DNA from: Corallococcus coralloides DSM 2259
GTDB taxonomy: Bacteria; Myxococcota; Myxococcia; Myxococcales; Myxococcaceae
Assembly: GCF_000255295.1 (NCBI RefSeq)
Contig: NC_017030.1
Location: 2,728,001-2,792,000, forward strand
Direction: 5' to 3'
Length of the DNA: 64,000 nucleotides
The notes below the pieces were generated by a model. The model ran no database searches. It had not been told where the DNA came from and was given only the letters and a program-made list of their open reading frames with translations. Of the stretch, positions 17,583-25,893 are shown piece after piece. The translations under genes and the position numbers were made by a program. Position 1 is the first letter of the stretch. The number at the start of each line of letters is the position of its first letter.

Positions 17583-20500
17583 ATGACCGAGCCATCGCCT
17601 TCCCTGGAATCGGAGAATGCTTCCATCGTCACACCGACGGAGGCCCCTGACTCAACTGATGGCGACCAGAGAGACCGAGGTCAGGAAGCCGCGCGCGAGC
17701 CACCAGGGCGTGGCATGCAGCACCAGTTCTCAGCGGCCATCCTTGCGACGCCCTGGCAGGAGATACTGGGAACGCTGCCCGTTCGGGTCGCGAATGCACT
17801 GCGCCGAGCAGGCCTGACGACAGTCGGTGACGTGGTGAGCTGGCAAGCTCAGGGGGCGGAAACATCCAACTTCGGCCGGGTTTCACGGCGAGCGCTTCGC
17901 GACGCACTGGAGCGGCTTCCAGTCATCGAGGTTGCCGCGGATGAAGGTGCCGTCAGCACGCCGCGCCAGGATCAGGTGATCAAGCAGGCGTTGTCGCAGC
18001 GCGGGATTGTCCTCACCCTCCCATGGGCCAAGGCAATGCCTTCGATGTCCAAGGCCACCCAGCGATTCCTGGCCTCGGCGAACGCCGTGACACTCGAAGA
18101 TGTGTTTCGGGTGTTGACGTCCCGTGACGACGTTCAGGACCAGGCCTCCAACGAGACATCGATTGGGCCCGGGGATGAGCTCCTGCGGAGCCTGGAAGCC
18201 CTGGCGTATGTCGGGCTGCCTCAGGGTGTCTCACCCGTGATGGATGGGGCGGCCTCGATTCCAGCACATGCCTTGCTGGAAAGTGCGTTGAGCGCGCTGC
18301 GAAACGAAGTGCGCCTGCCTCTTGAGGCTCGCTTCTATCAGGGGCTGACGCTGGAGGAGATTGGACTGGAGGGTGTCGGGAAGGAGGGCCAATACACGCG
18401 CGAATATGCCCGGCAGCTTGTCTTGAAGGGGTTGAAGGCGCTTCGGCACCAATGGGGGGCACGGATGCGACATGCCCTCGGCTCTCTTCTGCCTGAGATG
18501 GAAACAGCAGGTGGGCTGTTACACGTGGATGAGGTCGCGAGCGTGGCGGGTGCTTCGCCCGCTCAAGTTCGCCTGATGCTGACCATCGCGGGTCCGAACG
18601 AGGTTGAATTTCGTTTGGATGATTTCCTCGTTGATGCCCGTGTAGGGCCCTTCCAGAAAACGCGTTCACGCCTTGCGAAACGTCTCCAGGATAATGCGCT
18701 TACGGGCGTGTCGCCGGAGGACTTGTCGAGTCACTTTGAGCATGCGGAGGGATTGCGACTCACTCCGGCCGTGGCGGAGCGCCTTGCAGCGAAGCTCACT
18801 CCTTTGCAGGCTCTTTCCAACGGGAGATGGGTCGCGGCGGCAGCCAGGCTTCCTCAACGCGTGGGTGAATTCATGCGGCTGGCCACCCAGCCCATGCGGT
18901 TGATTGAAATCGCCGAAAAGCTGGGCATAGACGCGGCCGGGAATGACGAGGAGGAGTCAGGACCATCCGATCTGGATGACGCCAGTGTGCTGACTGCTCC
19001 TTCTGACCAGGAGGAGCCACAGCCATTTCGAGTCTTGCAGAGCATCCTTCTTCGCAGTCCCGAAGTCTTGCTCTGGGATAAGTCCGTATACGGTCATCAA
19101 CGCCTGCTGACGCTTACCGCTGACGATGTCCTTGCGGTCAAGGCCTGGTGTGTTCGGAAAATCGAGAATCAATCGGGGCCGTTTTCAACAGCGGCCCTGC
19201 TTGATGAGATGCGCAAGGATGGCCTCGGTACGGGGAATCTGAACCCGTTCAATCTTCGGTCGATTCTCGGGCGGACCCACGGCTTCGTTGGACTGCGCAA
19301 GAACTGGGTTGGTTGGGCCGCCACTTTCAAACGTGAAACCCTCACCCTGGCCCACCGCTTTCCCGACATTGCCCAGGACTGGCACCCCACTCGCAATGGT
19401 TCGCTTACAGCTGGAGACGTCTTTAGCACCAGCACGAAAAAGCACTGGTGGATTTGCCGTAAGGACGCCTCGCATGAGTACGAGGCATCCATTGGAAGTC
19501 GCACTCAACAGGGCAATGGATGTCCTCGATGCAACCGCGGATGGACCGTCGCCAATGTGCGCTATTTCGTAGCCTCATTGATCGAGCATCTGGACGCATT
19601 CACGCCAGCCGAGCTCTACCTCCTGTTTCAGCAGAACGGGCTGTTTGATAGCAAAGCCCGAAAGATCTTCGCGCGAGCCCTTTCGACAGGGCGGCTGCCG
19701 CGCACGGAACTCGAGAAGTTCTCGCTCGGTCAACCGTCGTCGATTGACACGCTTCTCGCTGCGGTTGGCGATTCAGAGGATGATTCTGTCGCCGCCGGGG
19801 GAGAAGGCTCAAGGAATGCGGTGAGGACGGCTGAAGGGGGGAACAGAGAGCTCGTCGAGCCAATATCCCGCGAGGATCTCGGGGAACTTCAGAGCGAGGA
19901 CCTTCCAGCGGTCGAGACGCAGGTCGTCCTGCGTGCGTTGGACACAAGGTTGATCGTGAGCGCTGATGAGGAGGCCGTTCAATTCCTCATTGCTTCGGGG
20001 CTCTCGAAGCTCTGGAAGCATGCCTTCGTGGACGAGGCGGGCGCCGTCGCCCAGGCCGAGCAGCACAAGGGTGCTGGATACTCCACGGAAGTCCGTGACC
20101 GCTTCCTGCAGGAGTATGGGGAGGCGAAGGCGCTTACGATTCCTTCGGGCTACGCATTCCGGGTTGATGGAAGACTCGCACCGCCCAACCTCATGCAGCG
20201 CTTCGTTGCCGCACGCGTGCGTGATCGACGCCGCGTGGGCAATTGGTCTGGCACTGGTGCGGGCAAGACACTGTCAGCGGTGCTTGCCAGTCGGATCGTC
20301 GAGGCACGCCTCACCGTCATCTGCTGTCCGAATGCCGTCGTGGAGGGTTGGGCAAGTGCCATCATGGCGGCGTTTCCCGACAGCGTCGTCGCAACCAAGA
20401 CGTTCGTGCCGCCGTGGGCCCGACTCGCGGGGGATGAGACCGGCATGGCGGGGGGCGCTGCGCGCCCACGTTATCTGGTGCTCAACTATGAAAAGTTGCA

Positions 20501-22166
20501 GCAGCCTGACTCGGATGGACTGATTCACGCGCTCATTGAGCGGGAGAGCATCGACTTCGTCATCATCGACGAAGTTCATTTCGCGAAGCAGCGCAACGCG
20601 GAAGAAATGTCGCTGCGCAAACAGCGGCTCGCCGCGCTTCTGTCCTGTGCGGCCCAGCAGAATCCGGGACTTCGTGTGCTGGGGATGTCGGCGACGCCTG
20701 TCATCAACAACCTGCAGGAAGGCAAGAGCCTCGTCGAGCTCATCACGGGCCTGCAGTATGATGAGCTTCGAACGCAGCCCACCGTGGCGAACTGCATGGC
20801 CCTTCATCAGCGCCTTGTGACAATCGGGACGCGATGGATGCCGGAGTATGGCCTTGAGTATCGAGAGGTCAGAGCGGAGGTAGACTGCAGCGCTCAGTTG
20901 GATGAGGTTCGAGCGCTTGGGACGAAGGGCAGCCCCCTCGCTCTCGAGCAAATCCTGACCCGAGCACGCCTGCCAGTCATTCTCGAGCACATCCGCCCGC
21001 AGACCGTCATCTACACCCACTTCATTGATGGTATTGGCCGTGAGCTTGAGGAGGCCATCACCCAAGCCGGGTGGAGCGTGGGCTTCTACACGGGAGACGA
21101 CAAGAGTGGGCTCCAGCGCTTTCTCAGGCGAGAGGTTGACGTCCTGATTGGCACGGCATCCATTGGCACGGGTGTGGATGGTCTGCAGTTCGTGTGCAAT
21201 CGTCTCATCGTCAATGTGCTTCCCTGGACGAATGCCGAGTTCGAGCAACTCAAAGGCCGCATCTATCGACAGGGGCAGGGTGAGAGGGATGTGACGCTGG
21301 TTCTCCCTCTTACCTATGCGGAGTTGCCGGGCGGAAGATGGTCTTGGTGCGGTTCGAAGATGGACCGCCTCAACTTCAAGAAGAGCGTGGCGGATGCAGC
21401 AGTGGATGGAGTCGTGCCCGAGGGGCACTTGCGCACGCCGGAGCAGGCATACCAGGATGTCATGAGCTGGATGGCGCGGCTGGATGAGGGGCGCATTGCT
21501 CAGGTTGAGCGGACACCCATTCATGCGCCTTTGTCTCCCCTCATGCCCGAGGAGACCTCGCGTCGCTCTGGCTACGGGGATTTCTCCCAGATGAATGGGC
21601 GATGGAATACAGCCGCCAGTGCCACGACGCACGAGCGTCTGGCGGCGCATCCAGAGGAATGGTCTCAATACCACGCGCTCTATCGAGCGGCACGTGCCGA
21701 CTGGCAGCTCACCCCCGTCGAGGAGGTGATTCGCTGGTGTTCCCAGCGCTCCGACTATGTCGTGGGAGATTTCGGGTGTGGCGAGGCGCTCCTCGCCCGG
21801 GCGCTCGAAGGCCGCCACACCATCCACAGCTTTGACCACGTCGCCATCGACGACCGCGTTGTCGCGACAGACATCTCTCATGTCCCACTTGCGGATGGCG
21901 TCCTTGATCTTGCGGTATTCTCACTCTCTCTCATGGGCGCCAATTTCACGGACTATCTCCGTGAGGCGCGCCGCACGTTGAAGCTGGACGGCCACTTGCA
22001 CATCTGGGAGGCGTCGTCTCGCTTTGCAAGTCTTGAAGAGTTCAATCGAGGGCTCTATCGCCTGGGGTTCGATGTCATCCGTGCGGAGCCTCGCTGGAAG
22101 TTCACGCACATTCATGCGATCAAGACCTCACGTGACGCTGTCCCAGGTACCCTCCTCCAATTCTGA
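17583..22166 (+). CDS. Alpha-CTD/sigma4-like HTH - zinc ribbon - SNF2-type helicase - Rrp8-like methyltransferase fusion
   Basis: A 1527-residue cytoplasmic protein. Residues ~63-110 (NALRRAGLTTVGDVV ... NFG) resemble the helix-hairpin-helix C-terminal domain of RNA polymerase alpha. Residues ~245-291 (GLTLEEIGLEGVG, REYARQLVLKGLKALR) resemble sigma region 4. Residues ~610-655 form a zinc ribbon (Cys625, His631, Cys647, Cys650; WICRKDASHEYEA, GCPRCNRGW) of the type fused to restriction-like nucleases. A superfamily 2 helicase follows: motif I GTGAGKT (Lys895), motif II DEVH (996-999), motif III SATP (1036), motif VI GRIYRQGQ (Gly1225-). Residues ~1385-1525 are an Rrp8-like SAM methyltransferase (DFGCG 1396-1400; SLSLMG 1447-1452). 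ATG 17583 chosen; TTG 17565 possible. GC is lower than in neighbours, suggesting transfer. Role unknown. Confidence 0.85.
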   Translation: MTEPSPSLESENASIVTPTEAPDSTDGDQRDRGQEAAREPPGRGMQHQFSAAILATPWQEILGTLPVRVANALRRAGLTTVGDVVSWQAQGAETSNFGRVSRRALRDALERLPVIEVAADEGAVSTPRQDQVIKQALSQRGIVLTLPWAKAMPSMSKATQRFLASANAVTLEDVFRVLTSRDDVQDQASNETSIGPGDELLRSLEALAYVGLPQGVSPVMDGAASIPAHALLESALSALRNEVRLPLEARFYQGLTLEEIGLEGVGKEGQYTREYARQLVLKGLKALRHQWGARMRHALGSLLPEMETAGGLLHVDEVASVAGASPAQVRLMLTIAGPNEVEFRLDDFLVDARVGPFQKTRSRLAKRLQDNALTGVSPEDLSSHFEHAEGLRLTPAVAERLAAKLTPLQALSNGRWVAAAARLPQRVGEFMRLATQPMRLIEIAEKLGIDAAGNDEEESGPSDLDDASVLTAPSDQEEPQPFRVLQSILLRSPEVLLWDKSVYGHQRLLTLTADDVLAVKAWCVRKIENQSGPFSTAALLDEMRKDGLGTGNLNPFNLRSILGRTHGFVGLRKNWVGWAATFKRETLTLAHRFPDIAQDWHPTRNGSLTAGDVFSTSTKKHWWICRKDASHEYEASIGSRTQQGNGCPRCNRGWTVANVRYFVASLIEHLDAFTPAELYLLFQQNGLFDSKARKIFARALSTGRLPRTELEKFSLGQPSSIDTLLAAVGDSEDDSVAAGGEGSRNAVRTAEGGNRELVEPISREDLGELQSEDLPAVETQVVLRALDTRLIVSADEEAVQFLIASGLSKLWKHAFVDEAGAVAQAEQHKGAGYSTEVRDRFLQEYGEAKALTIPSGYAFRVDGRLAPPNLMQRFVAARVRDRRRVGNWSGTGAGKTLSAVLASRIVEARLTVICCPNAVVEGWASAIMAAFPDSVVATKTFVPPWARLAGDETGMAGGAARPRYLVLNYEKLQQPDSDGLIHALIERESIDFVIIDEVHFAKQRNAEEMSLRKQRLAALLSCAAQQNPGLRVLGMSATPVINNLQEGKSLVELITGLQYDELRTQPTVANCMALHQRLVTIGTRWMPEYGLEYREVRAEVDCSAQLDEVRALGTKGSPLALEQILTRARLPVILEHIRPQTVIYTHFIDGIGRELEEAITQAGWSVGFYTGDDKSGLQRFLRREVDVLIGTASIGTGVDGLQFVCNRLIVNVLPWTNAEFEQLKGRIYRQGQGERDVTLVLPLTYAELPGGRWSWCGSKMDRLNFKKSVADAAVDGVVPEGHLRTPEQAYQDVMSWMARLDEGRIAQVERTPIHAPLSPLMPEETSRRSGYGDFSQMNGRWNTAASATTHERLAAHPEEWSQYHALYRAARADWQLTPVEEVIRWCSQRSDYVVGDFGCGEALLARALEGRHTIHSFDHVAIDDRVVATDISHVPLADGVLDLAVFSLSLMGANFTDYLREARRTLKLDGHLHIWEASSRFASLEEFNRGLYRLGFDVIRAEPRWKFTHIHAIKTSRDAVPGTLLQF

Positions 22167-22183
22167 GCAAGGAATAATCCGTG

Positions 22184-22828
22184 ATGCTCTTGAAGGCTGT
22201 CGTCCTCCTGTCGCTGGCTTCGGCACCTCCCGAGAAGCCGGCGTGTGCCACCACCAACATCGAGACCGCGCTCCAGCACCTGACGGCACACCTCAAGACG
22301 GCCGTGCCGGAAGCGTCGAAGGACGACTCGGTGGATAACTCCGCGATGTACTTCGCGGAAGAGGCCGTGGGGCAGACCTGGACGGTCCGCGACGTGCCCA
22401 ACGGCTATGTGTCCACGGGGAATGATGCCGGCACGCGCTACGAGGCCGCTCTCTTCAAGAACCCGGAGGGCTACCACCTGGCGATCGTGGGCACCGGGGA
22501 CTCGGTGATCAACACCGCGGTCTACCGGTGCGACAAGTCGGGCCTGACGCTGGAGAGGGAGGGCCTGGAGGTGCCCCTCGAGAAGGCCATCCAGCTCTAC
22601 GAGAAGGCGGGGCTCATTGCTCCCAAAGGCAAACCCGGGCTGACCCGGAAGGACCTCAAGGATTGGGGAGGCTCCATCCTGGCCTACCACCTGCCCCGGA
22701 AGGGCCGGGTCATCCGCATCACGTCGTATGTGGATGAGCCCAGCTCCGCCTATGGCAAGGACCTGGGCACCCTCGAGTACGTCCAATCGAAGTTCCAGGT
22801 CGTCCCGCTCAAGACGAAGGCGCGGTGA
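22184..22828 (+). CDS. Secreted protein of unknown function
   Basis: A 214-residue protein that begins with a short hydrophobic segment (MLLKAVVLLSLASA), most likely a Sec signal peptide cut near residue 15-20, then a soluble mixed alpha/beta part. No family is recognised; the middle (AVGQTWTVRDVPNGYVSTGND) and the C-terminal half (KDLKDWGGSILAYHLP, FQVVPLKTKAR) carry no catalytic motif I can name. A GTG at 22181 directly precedes the ATG at 22184; AAGGA lies seven to ten bases upstream and could serve either. It begins only 17 bases after the large fusion gene on the same strand, so it may be co-transcribed, although its higher GC suggests a separate history. Confidence 0.65.
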   Translation: MLLKAVVLLSLASAPPEKPACATTNIETALQHLTAHLKTAVPEASKDDSVDNSAMYFAEEAVGQTWTVRDVPNGYVSTGNDAGTRYEAALFKNPEGYHLAIVGTGDSVINTAVYRCDKSGLTLEREGLEVPLEKAIQLYEKAGLIAPKGKPGLTRKDLKDWGGSILAYHLPRKGRVIRITSYVDEPSSAYGKDLGTLEYVQSKFQVVPLKTKAR

Positions 22829-22846
22829 GCTGCCCTCGGAGGGGCC

Positions 22847-23917
22847 TCAATTCGACAGCTGCTGGCAGGTGGTCCCTCCGTTGGCGTTCTTCACGTAATA
22901 CATCAGGCCCACGTTCGGATCCCTGAGGACCGACCCGAAGGCAGACGTGAACGCGTTGAAGTCCGTGAAGAAGACGTGCCCGCTGAAGTTGGGGTCGCGG
23001 TAGTAGATGCAGTCCTTGTTGACGCTGACCCCGCAGAGGGCGATGGCATGCGTGGCCGCACCCGACGTCGGGACCAGCGGGCACTTGTAGGCGGGGAAGC
23101 CGACCGACTTCGTGTAGTTGTGCACCGTGGTGGCGTCGACGGTCCCCATGCTGAGCGGGGAGCCACACCAGAGCGGGCCGTGGGCCTTCATGAAGACGTC
23201 GAGCTTGCTGGTGCTGCCCAGGATGTCCATCGTCGTCAGCTTGTCCAGGCCCCTGAAGCCCAGCATCGTCAGCAGATAGCCGCGGGCGAAACCCTGCTTC
23301 TTCCAGTCCATGAATTGTTGCAGGGACGCTTGGACATCCTGTTCGCCGTATTTCCTGGCGGCGACGAAGCTGCTTTCAATCTGGCTGCGATAGAAGTGGA
23401 TCTCCTTCTCGCCGTGCTGCCCGGTCAGCAACTGGATGACCTGGTCCAGCCCATCGAACCGTCTTCCCTCAAGCTGACTGAGGGAGTTCTTGATGCCGGA
23501 CGGCAACGGCATGTCCTGCGGCCGGATGAAGGTCGGCATCGGCACCCGCTGCGTATTCGTGGGGTTGACCATGGAGTCCGGCAGGAGATCCCACTTGTAG
23601 ACGGGGTCCAGCGCCTTGAACCCCGTCCGGCTCAACGCGGAGTTGAGCTGCACCTTGTCCGTGGTCTTGTTCTTCGCCGAGCCCATGAAGCCCTGGTGCG
23701 CCTGCAGCAGCTCCTGGTCGCCCAGGTTGTTCAGGTTCTGGTTGTTGTCGGCGATGAAGGTGCTGATCTTCCTGATCAGGGAGATCCATTTCTGTCCGGC
23801 GGGAGGCCATGGCTCATGGCAGCGGGCCACCATCTTGGCTGCGTAGTACCAGCACGTCGGGCCCTTCTGGGCGTTGGTCGAATTGCCGATGGGGGGCACC
23901 GCGTAGAGGATCGACAT
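22847..23917 (-). CDS. Papain-like cysteine protease, no signal peptide
   Basis: A 356-residue protein with the layout of a papain-like cysteine peptidase (AvrRpt2/C39-like fold). The N-terminal motif KGPTCWYYAAKMV has the expected catalytic Cys22 followed by Trp; ATHAIALCGV near the C-terminus gives His290, and YYRDPNF gives Asp308 or Asn310. The ~250 residues between are a long helical insert. There is no N-terminal signal, so it is either cytoplasmic or exported by another route, for example as a type VI or contact-dependent effector, but no immunity or secretion genes adjoin. The start ATG 23917 leads directly into the catalytic segment. Its promoter lies between it and the divergent sensor kinase (38 bases). 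Substrate unknown. Confidence 0.75.
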   Translation of the reverse strand: MSILYAVPPIGNSTNAQKGPTCWYYAAKMVARCHEPWPPAGQKWISLIRKISTFIADNNQNLNNLGDQELLQAHQGFMGSAKNKTTDKVQLNSALSRTGFKALDPVYKWDLLPDSMVNPTNTQRVPMPTFIRPQDMPLPSGIKNSLSQLEGRRFDGLDQVIQLLTGQHGEKEIHFYRSQIESSFVAARKYGEQDVQASLQQFMDWKKQGFARGYLLTMLGFRGLDKLTTMDILGSTSKLDVFMKAHGPLWCGSPLSMGTVDATTVHNYTKSVGFPAYKCPLVPTSGAATHAIALCGVSVNKDCIYYRDPNFSGHVFFTDFNAFTSAFGSVLRDPNVGLMYYVKNANGGTTCQQLSN

Positions 23918-23955
23918 GGCATTCCGAGCATAAGCCAGGCGTAGAGTGCGGCGTC

Positions 23956-25008
23956 ATGGCACGTCGTGGAACCTGGCAGGGATGGGCAGTCGCATCCGCC
24001 TACTGGACGCTGGCCGGCCTGGCGGCCGCGAGCGAATCCCACTCCGTGGGTGGGATGGAATGGGGACATGCGCTGCTCACGTCGATGGCGGCCCATGTCC
24101 TCTGGGTGCCCCTCACCATGACCATCGTCGCGTTCGGGCTGCGCTTCCCGCTGGAGCGGCGGCAGGTGACGTCGCGAGTCGCGCTCCACGTGGGCGGAGC
24201 GCTCGCCGTCTCGTTCATCCGCGCGGCGATGATCTTCTCCCTGGACCCCTGGGTCGGCTGGTACGCGCAACGTCCCCCCTTCGTGGACGTGCTCGAACAC
24301 GCGCTGCTCTCCAACCCGTTCGTCTATCTGACCGTGCTCGGCGTGGCGCACGCCGTCTACTACGCGGACCTGCTCCACCTGAGGGAGACCCAGCTGGCCC
24401 GCGCGCAGCTGCACTCGCTCAAGGCGCAGCTCCACCCCCACTTCCTCTTCAACACGCTGAACTCCATCTCCGCGCTCGTGCATCGCGACCCGAACGGGAG
24501 CGAGCGGATGATCGCGCGGCTGAGCGACCTGCTTCGCGGCACGCTCGAAGCCGCGGGCACGGAAGAGGTATCGCTCCAGGAGGAGCTGCGAGCGCTGCAG
24601 CCGTACCTGGACATCCAGGGGGTGCGCTTCGCGGACCGGCTCACGGTGAAGCACGACATCGCGCAGGACGCGCTCGGGGCCCACGTCCCGCACCTCGTCC
24701 TCCAGCCGCTCGTGGAGAACGCCATCCAGCACGGAATCGCGCCGGGCTCGGAGCCGGGGACGGTGACGCTGGTCGCCCGGCGTGAAGGGCCCGAGCTCCA
24801 CCTGGAGGTCCGCGACGACGGCGTCGGTCTCAAGGAGCCCCCTGCGGACATCTCCCAGGGCGTGCGCGGCGGCCGGGGCCTGCGCATCACCCGCGAGCGC
24901 CTGGTGCAGCTGTATGGCGGTGCCCACCGGCTGGAGCTCCGGGACGCGGTGGGGGGCGGTACCACGGTGGCGCTCGCCATTCCCTTCCGCACGGAGCCCT
25001 CGCCATGA
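23956..25008 (+). CDS. LytS-type sensor histidine kinase
   Basis: A 350-residue sensor kinase of the LytS/YehU (HisKA_7TM-free, His_kinase PF06580) group. About four membrane helices occupy residues 1-135; the phosphoacceptor segment LHPHFLFNTLN has His162; the ATPase domain has LQPLVENAIQHGI (N box), VRDDGVGL (G1 box) and GGRGLRITRERL (G2). The stimulus is unknown. The ATG at 23956 has no strong ribosome site, but a start further upstream would read into the divergent gene's control region. It overlaps the response-regulator gene by four bases (ATGA), so the pair is translationally coupled. Confidence 0.93.
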   Translation: MARRGTWQGWAVASAYWTLAGLAAASESHSVGGMEWGHALLTSMAAHVLWVPLTMTIVAFGLRFPLERRQVTSRVALHVGGALAVSFIRAAMIFSLDPWVGWYAQRPPFVDVLEHALLSNPFVYLTVLGVAHAVYYADLLHLRETQLARAQLHSLKAQLHPHFLFNTLNSISALVHRDPNGSERMIARLSDLLRGTLEAAGTEEVSLQEELRALQPYLDIQGVRFADRLTVKHDIAQDALGAHVPHLVLQPLVENAIQHGIAPGSEPGTVTLVARREGPELHLEVRDDGVGLKEPPADISQGVRGGRGLRITRERLVQLYGGAHRLELRDAVGGGTTVALAIPFRTEPSP

Positions 25009-25790
25009 GCGCCGCCCTGCGCGTGCTCATCGTCGACGACGAGCCGCTCGCCCGGCAGCGCCTGAAGGACCTGCTGGCGGAGGCCCCCGACATGCAGCTG
25101 GTGGGGGAGTGCCGCAACGGCCATGAGGCCATCGCGGCCATTGGCTCCGAGCGTCCGGACCTCGTGCTGCTGGATGTGGAGATGCCCGGGCAGGACGGCT
25201 TCGGCGTTCTCCGGGCGCTCGCCCCGGGCCCCGCGCCCGCGGTCATCTTCGTGACGGCCCACCGGGACTTCGCGGTGCAGGCGTTCGAGGCCAACGCGCT
25301 CGACTACCTGCTCAAGCCCTTCGACCGTGAGCGCTTCCGCTCCAGCCTGGAGCGTGCGCGCGACCGGCGGCGGACCGTGCCGTCGTCCCTGGACGCGGCG
25401 CTGCTCGAACGGCTCGAGTCGCTCGCCGCCCGTCCCGCCGCCGCGCCCGCGCGCTATGTGTCGCGGCTCGTGGCGCGGGTGGGGTGGCGCATGCGCTTCC
25501 TCCCGGTGGAGGACATCGACTACCTGACGGCGGAGGGCAACTACGTCGCCGTGCACGTGGGCAAGCAGTCGCACCTCACGCGCGAGACGATGGCGGCGCT
25601 GGAGGAGAAGCTCGACCCCAGGCAGTTCCTGCGCGCGCATCGCTCGTTCATCGTGCGGCTGGACCGCATCGAGGAGGTGGAGCCGCTGGCCCCCGGCGAG
25701 TTCGTGTTCGTCCTGCGGGATGGCACGCGGCTGACGTCGGGCCGCAGCTACCGCGCGCAGGTGCAACGCGCGTTGGAGCTGTCGACGTGA
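25005..25790 (+). CDS. LytTR-family response regulator
   Basis: A 261-residue DNA-binding response regulator. Residues 1-120 are a receiver domain with Asp11-Asp12, phosphoacceptor Asp57 (LVLLDVEMPG) and the conserved Lys in YLLKPF; residues ~150-258 are a LytTR domain (RFLPVEDIDYLTAEGNYVA, then RAHRSFIVRLDRIEEVEPL). LytTR domains bind paired 9-base direct repeats. Such a repeat is present 12 bases downstream of this gene, before the gene at 25894, so that gene is the likely target. Partner is the LytS-like kinase encoded upstream with a four-base overlap. Length and domain order are typical of LytR/AlgR proteins. Confidence 0.94.
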   Translation: MSAALRVLIVDDEPLARQRLKDLLAEAPDMQLVGECRNGHEAIAAIGSERPDLVLLDVEMPGQDGFGVLRALAPGPAPAVIFVTAHRDFAVQAFEANALDYLLKPFDRERFRSSLERARDRRRTVPSSLDAALLERLESLAARPAAAPARYVSRLVARVGWRMRFLPVEDIDYLTAEGNYVAVHVGKQSHLTRETMAALEEKLDPRQFLRAHRSFIVRLDRIEEVEPLAPGEFVFVLRDGTRLTSGRSYRAQVQRALELST

Positions 25791-25801
25791 GGCGGACTTC
25801 C

Positions 25802-25831
25802 ACCGTTCGTCCCTGACCCTCCACGGTTCGT
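25802..25831 (+). promoter_or_regulatory. Putative LytTR binding site (two direct repeats)
   Basis: ACCGTTCGT (25802-25810) and ACGGTTCGT (25823-25831) are separated by 12 bases, repeating every 21 bases. The first fits the LytTR consensus [TA][AC][CA]GTTN[AG][TC] fully, the second with one mismatch. The pair lies between the LytTR regulator gene and the gene at 25894. Confidence 0.6.
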
Positions 25832-25893
25832 CACATCTCCTTGGACCCCTTCGCCGCCGCCGGGCGACGGTGCGTTCAACAAAGGAGATGCAC

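Noticed and set aside
8238-22166. A single defence island linking the HEPN protein and the helicase-methyltransferase fusion
   Set aside because: They are 6 kb apart, separated by bioY, MAPEG, LysR and metabolic genes in mixed orientation, so the sequence gives no evidence of a joint system.
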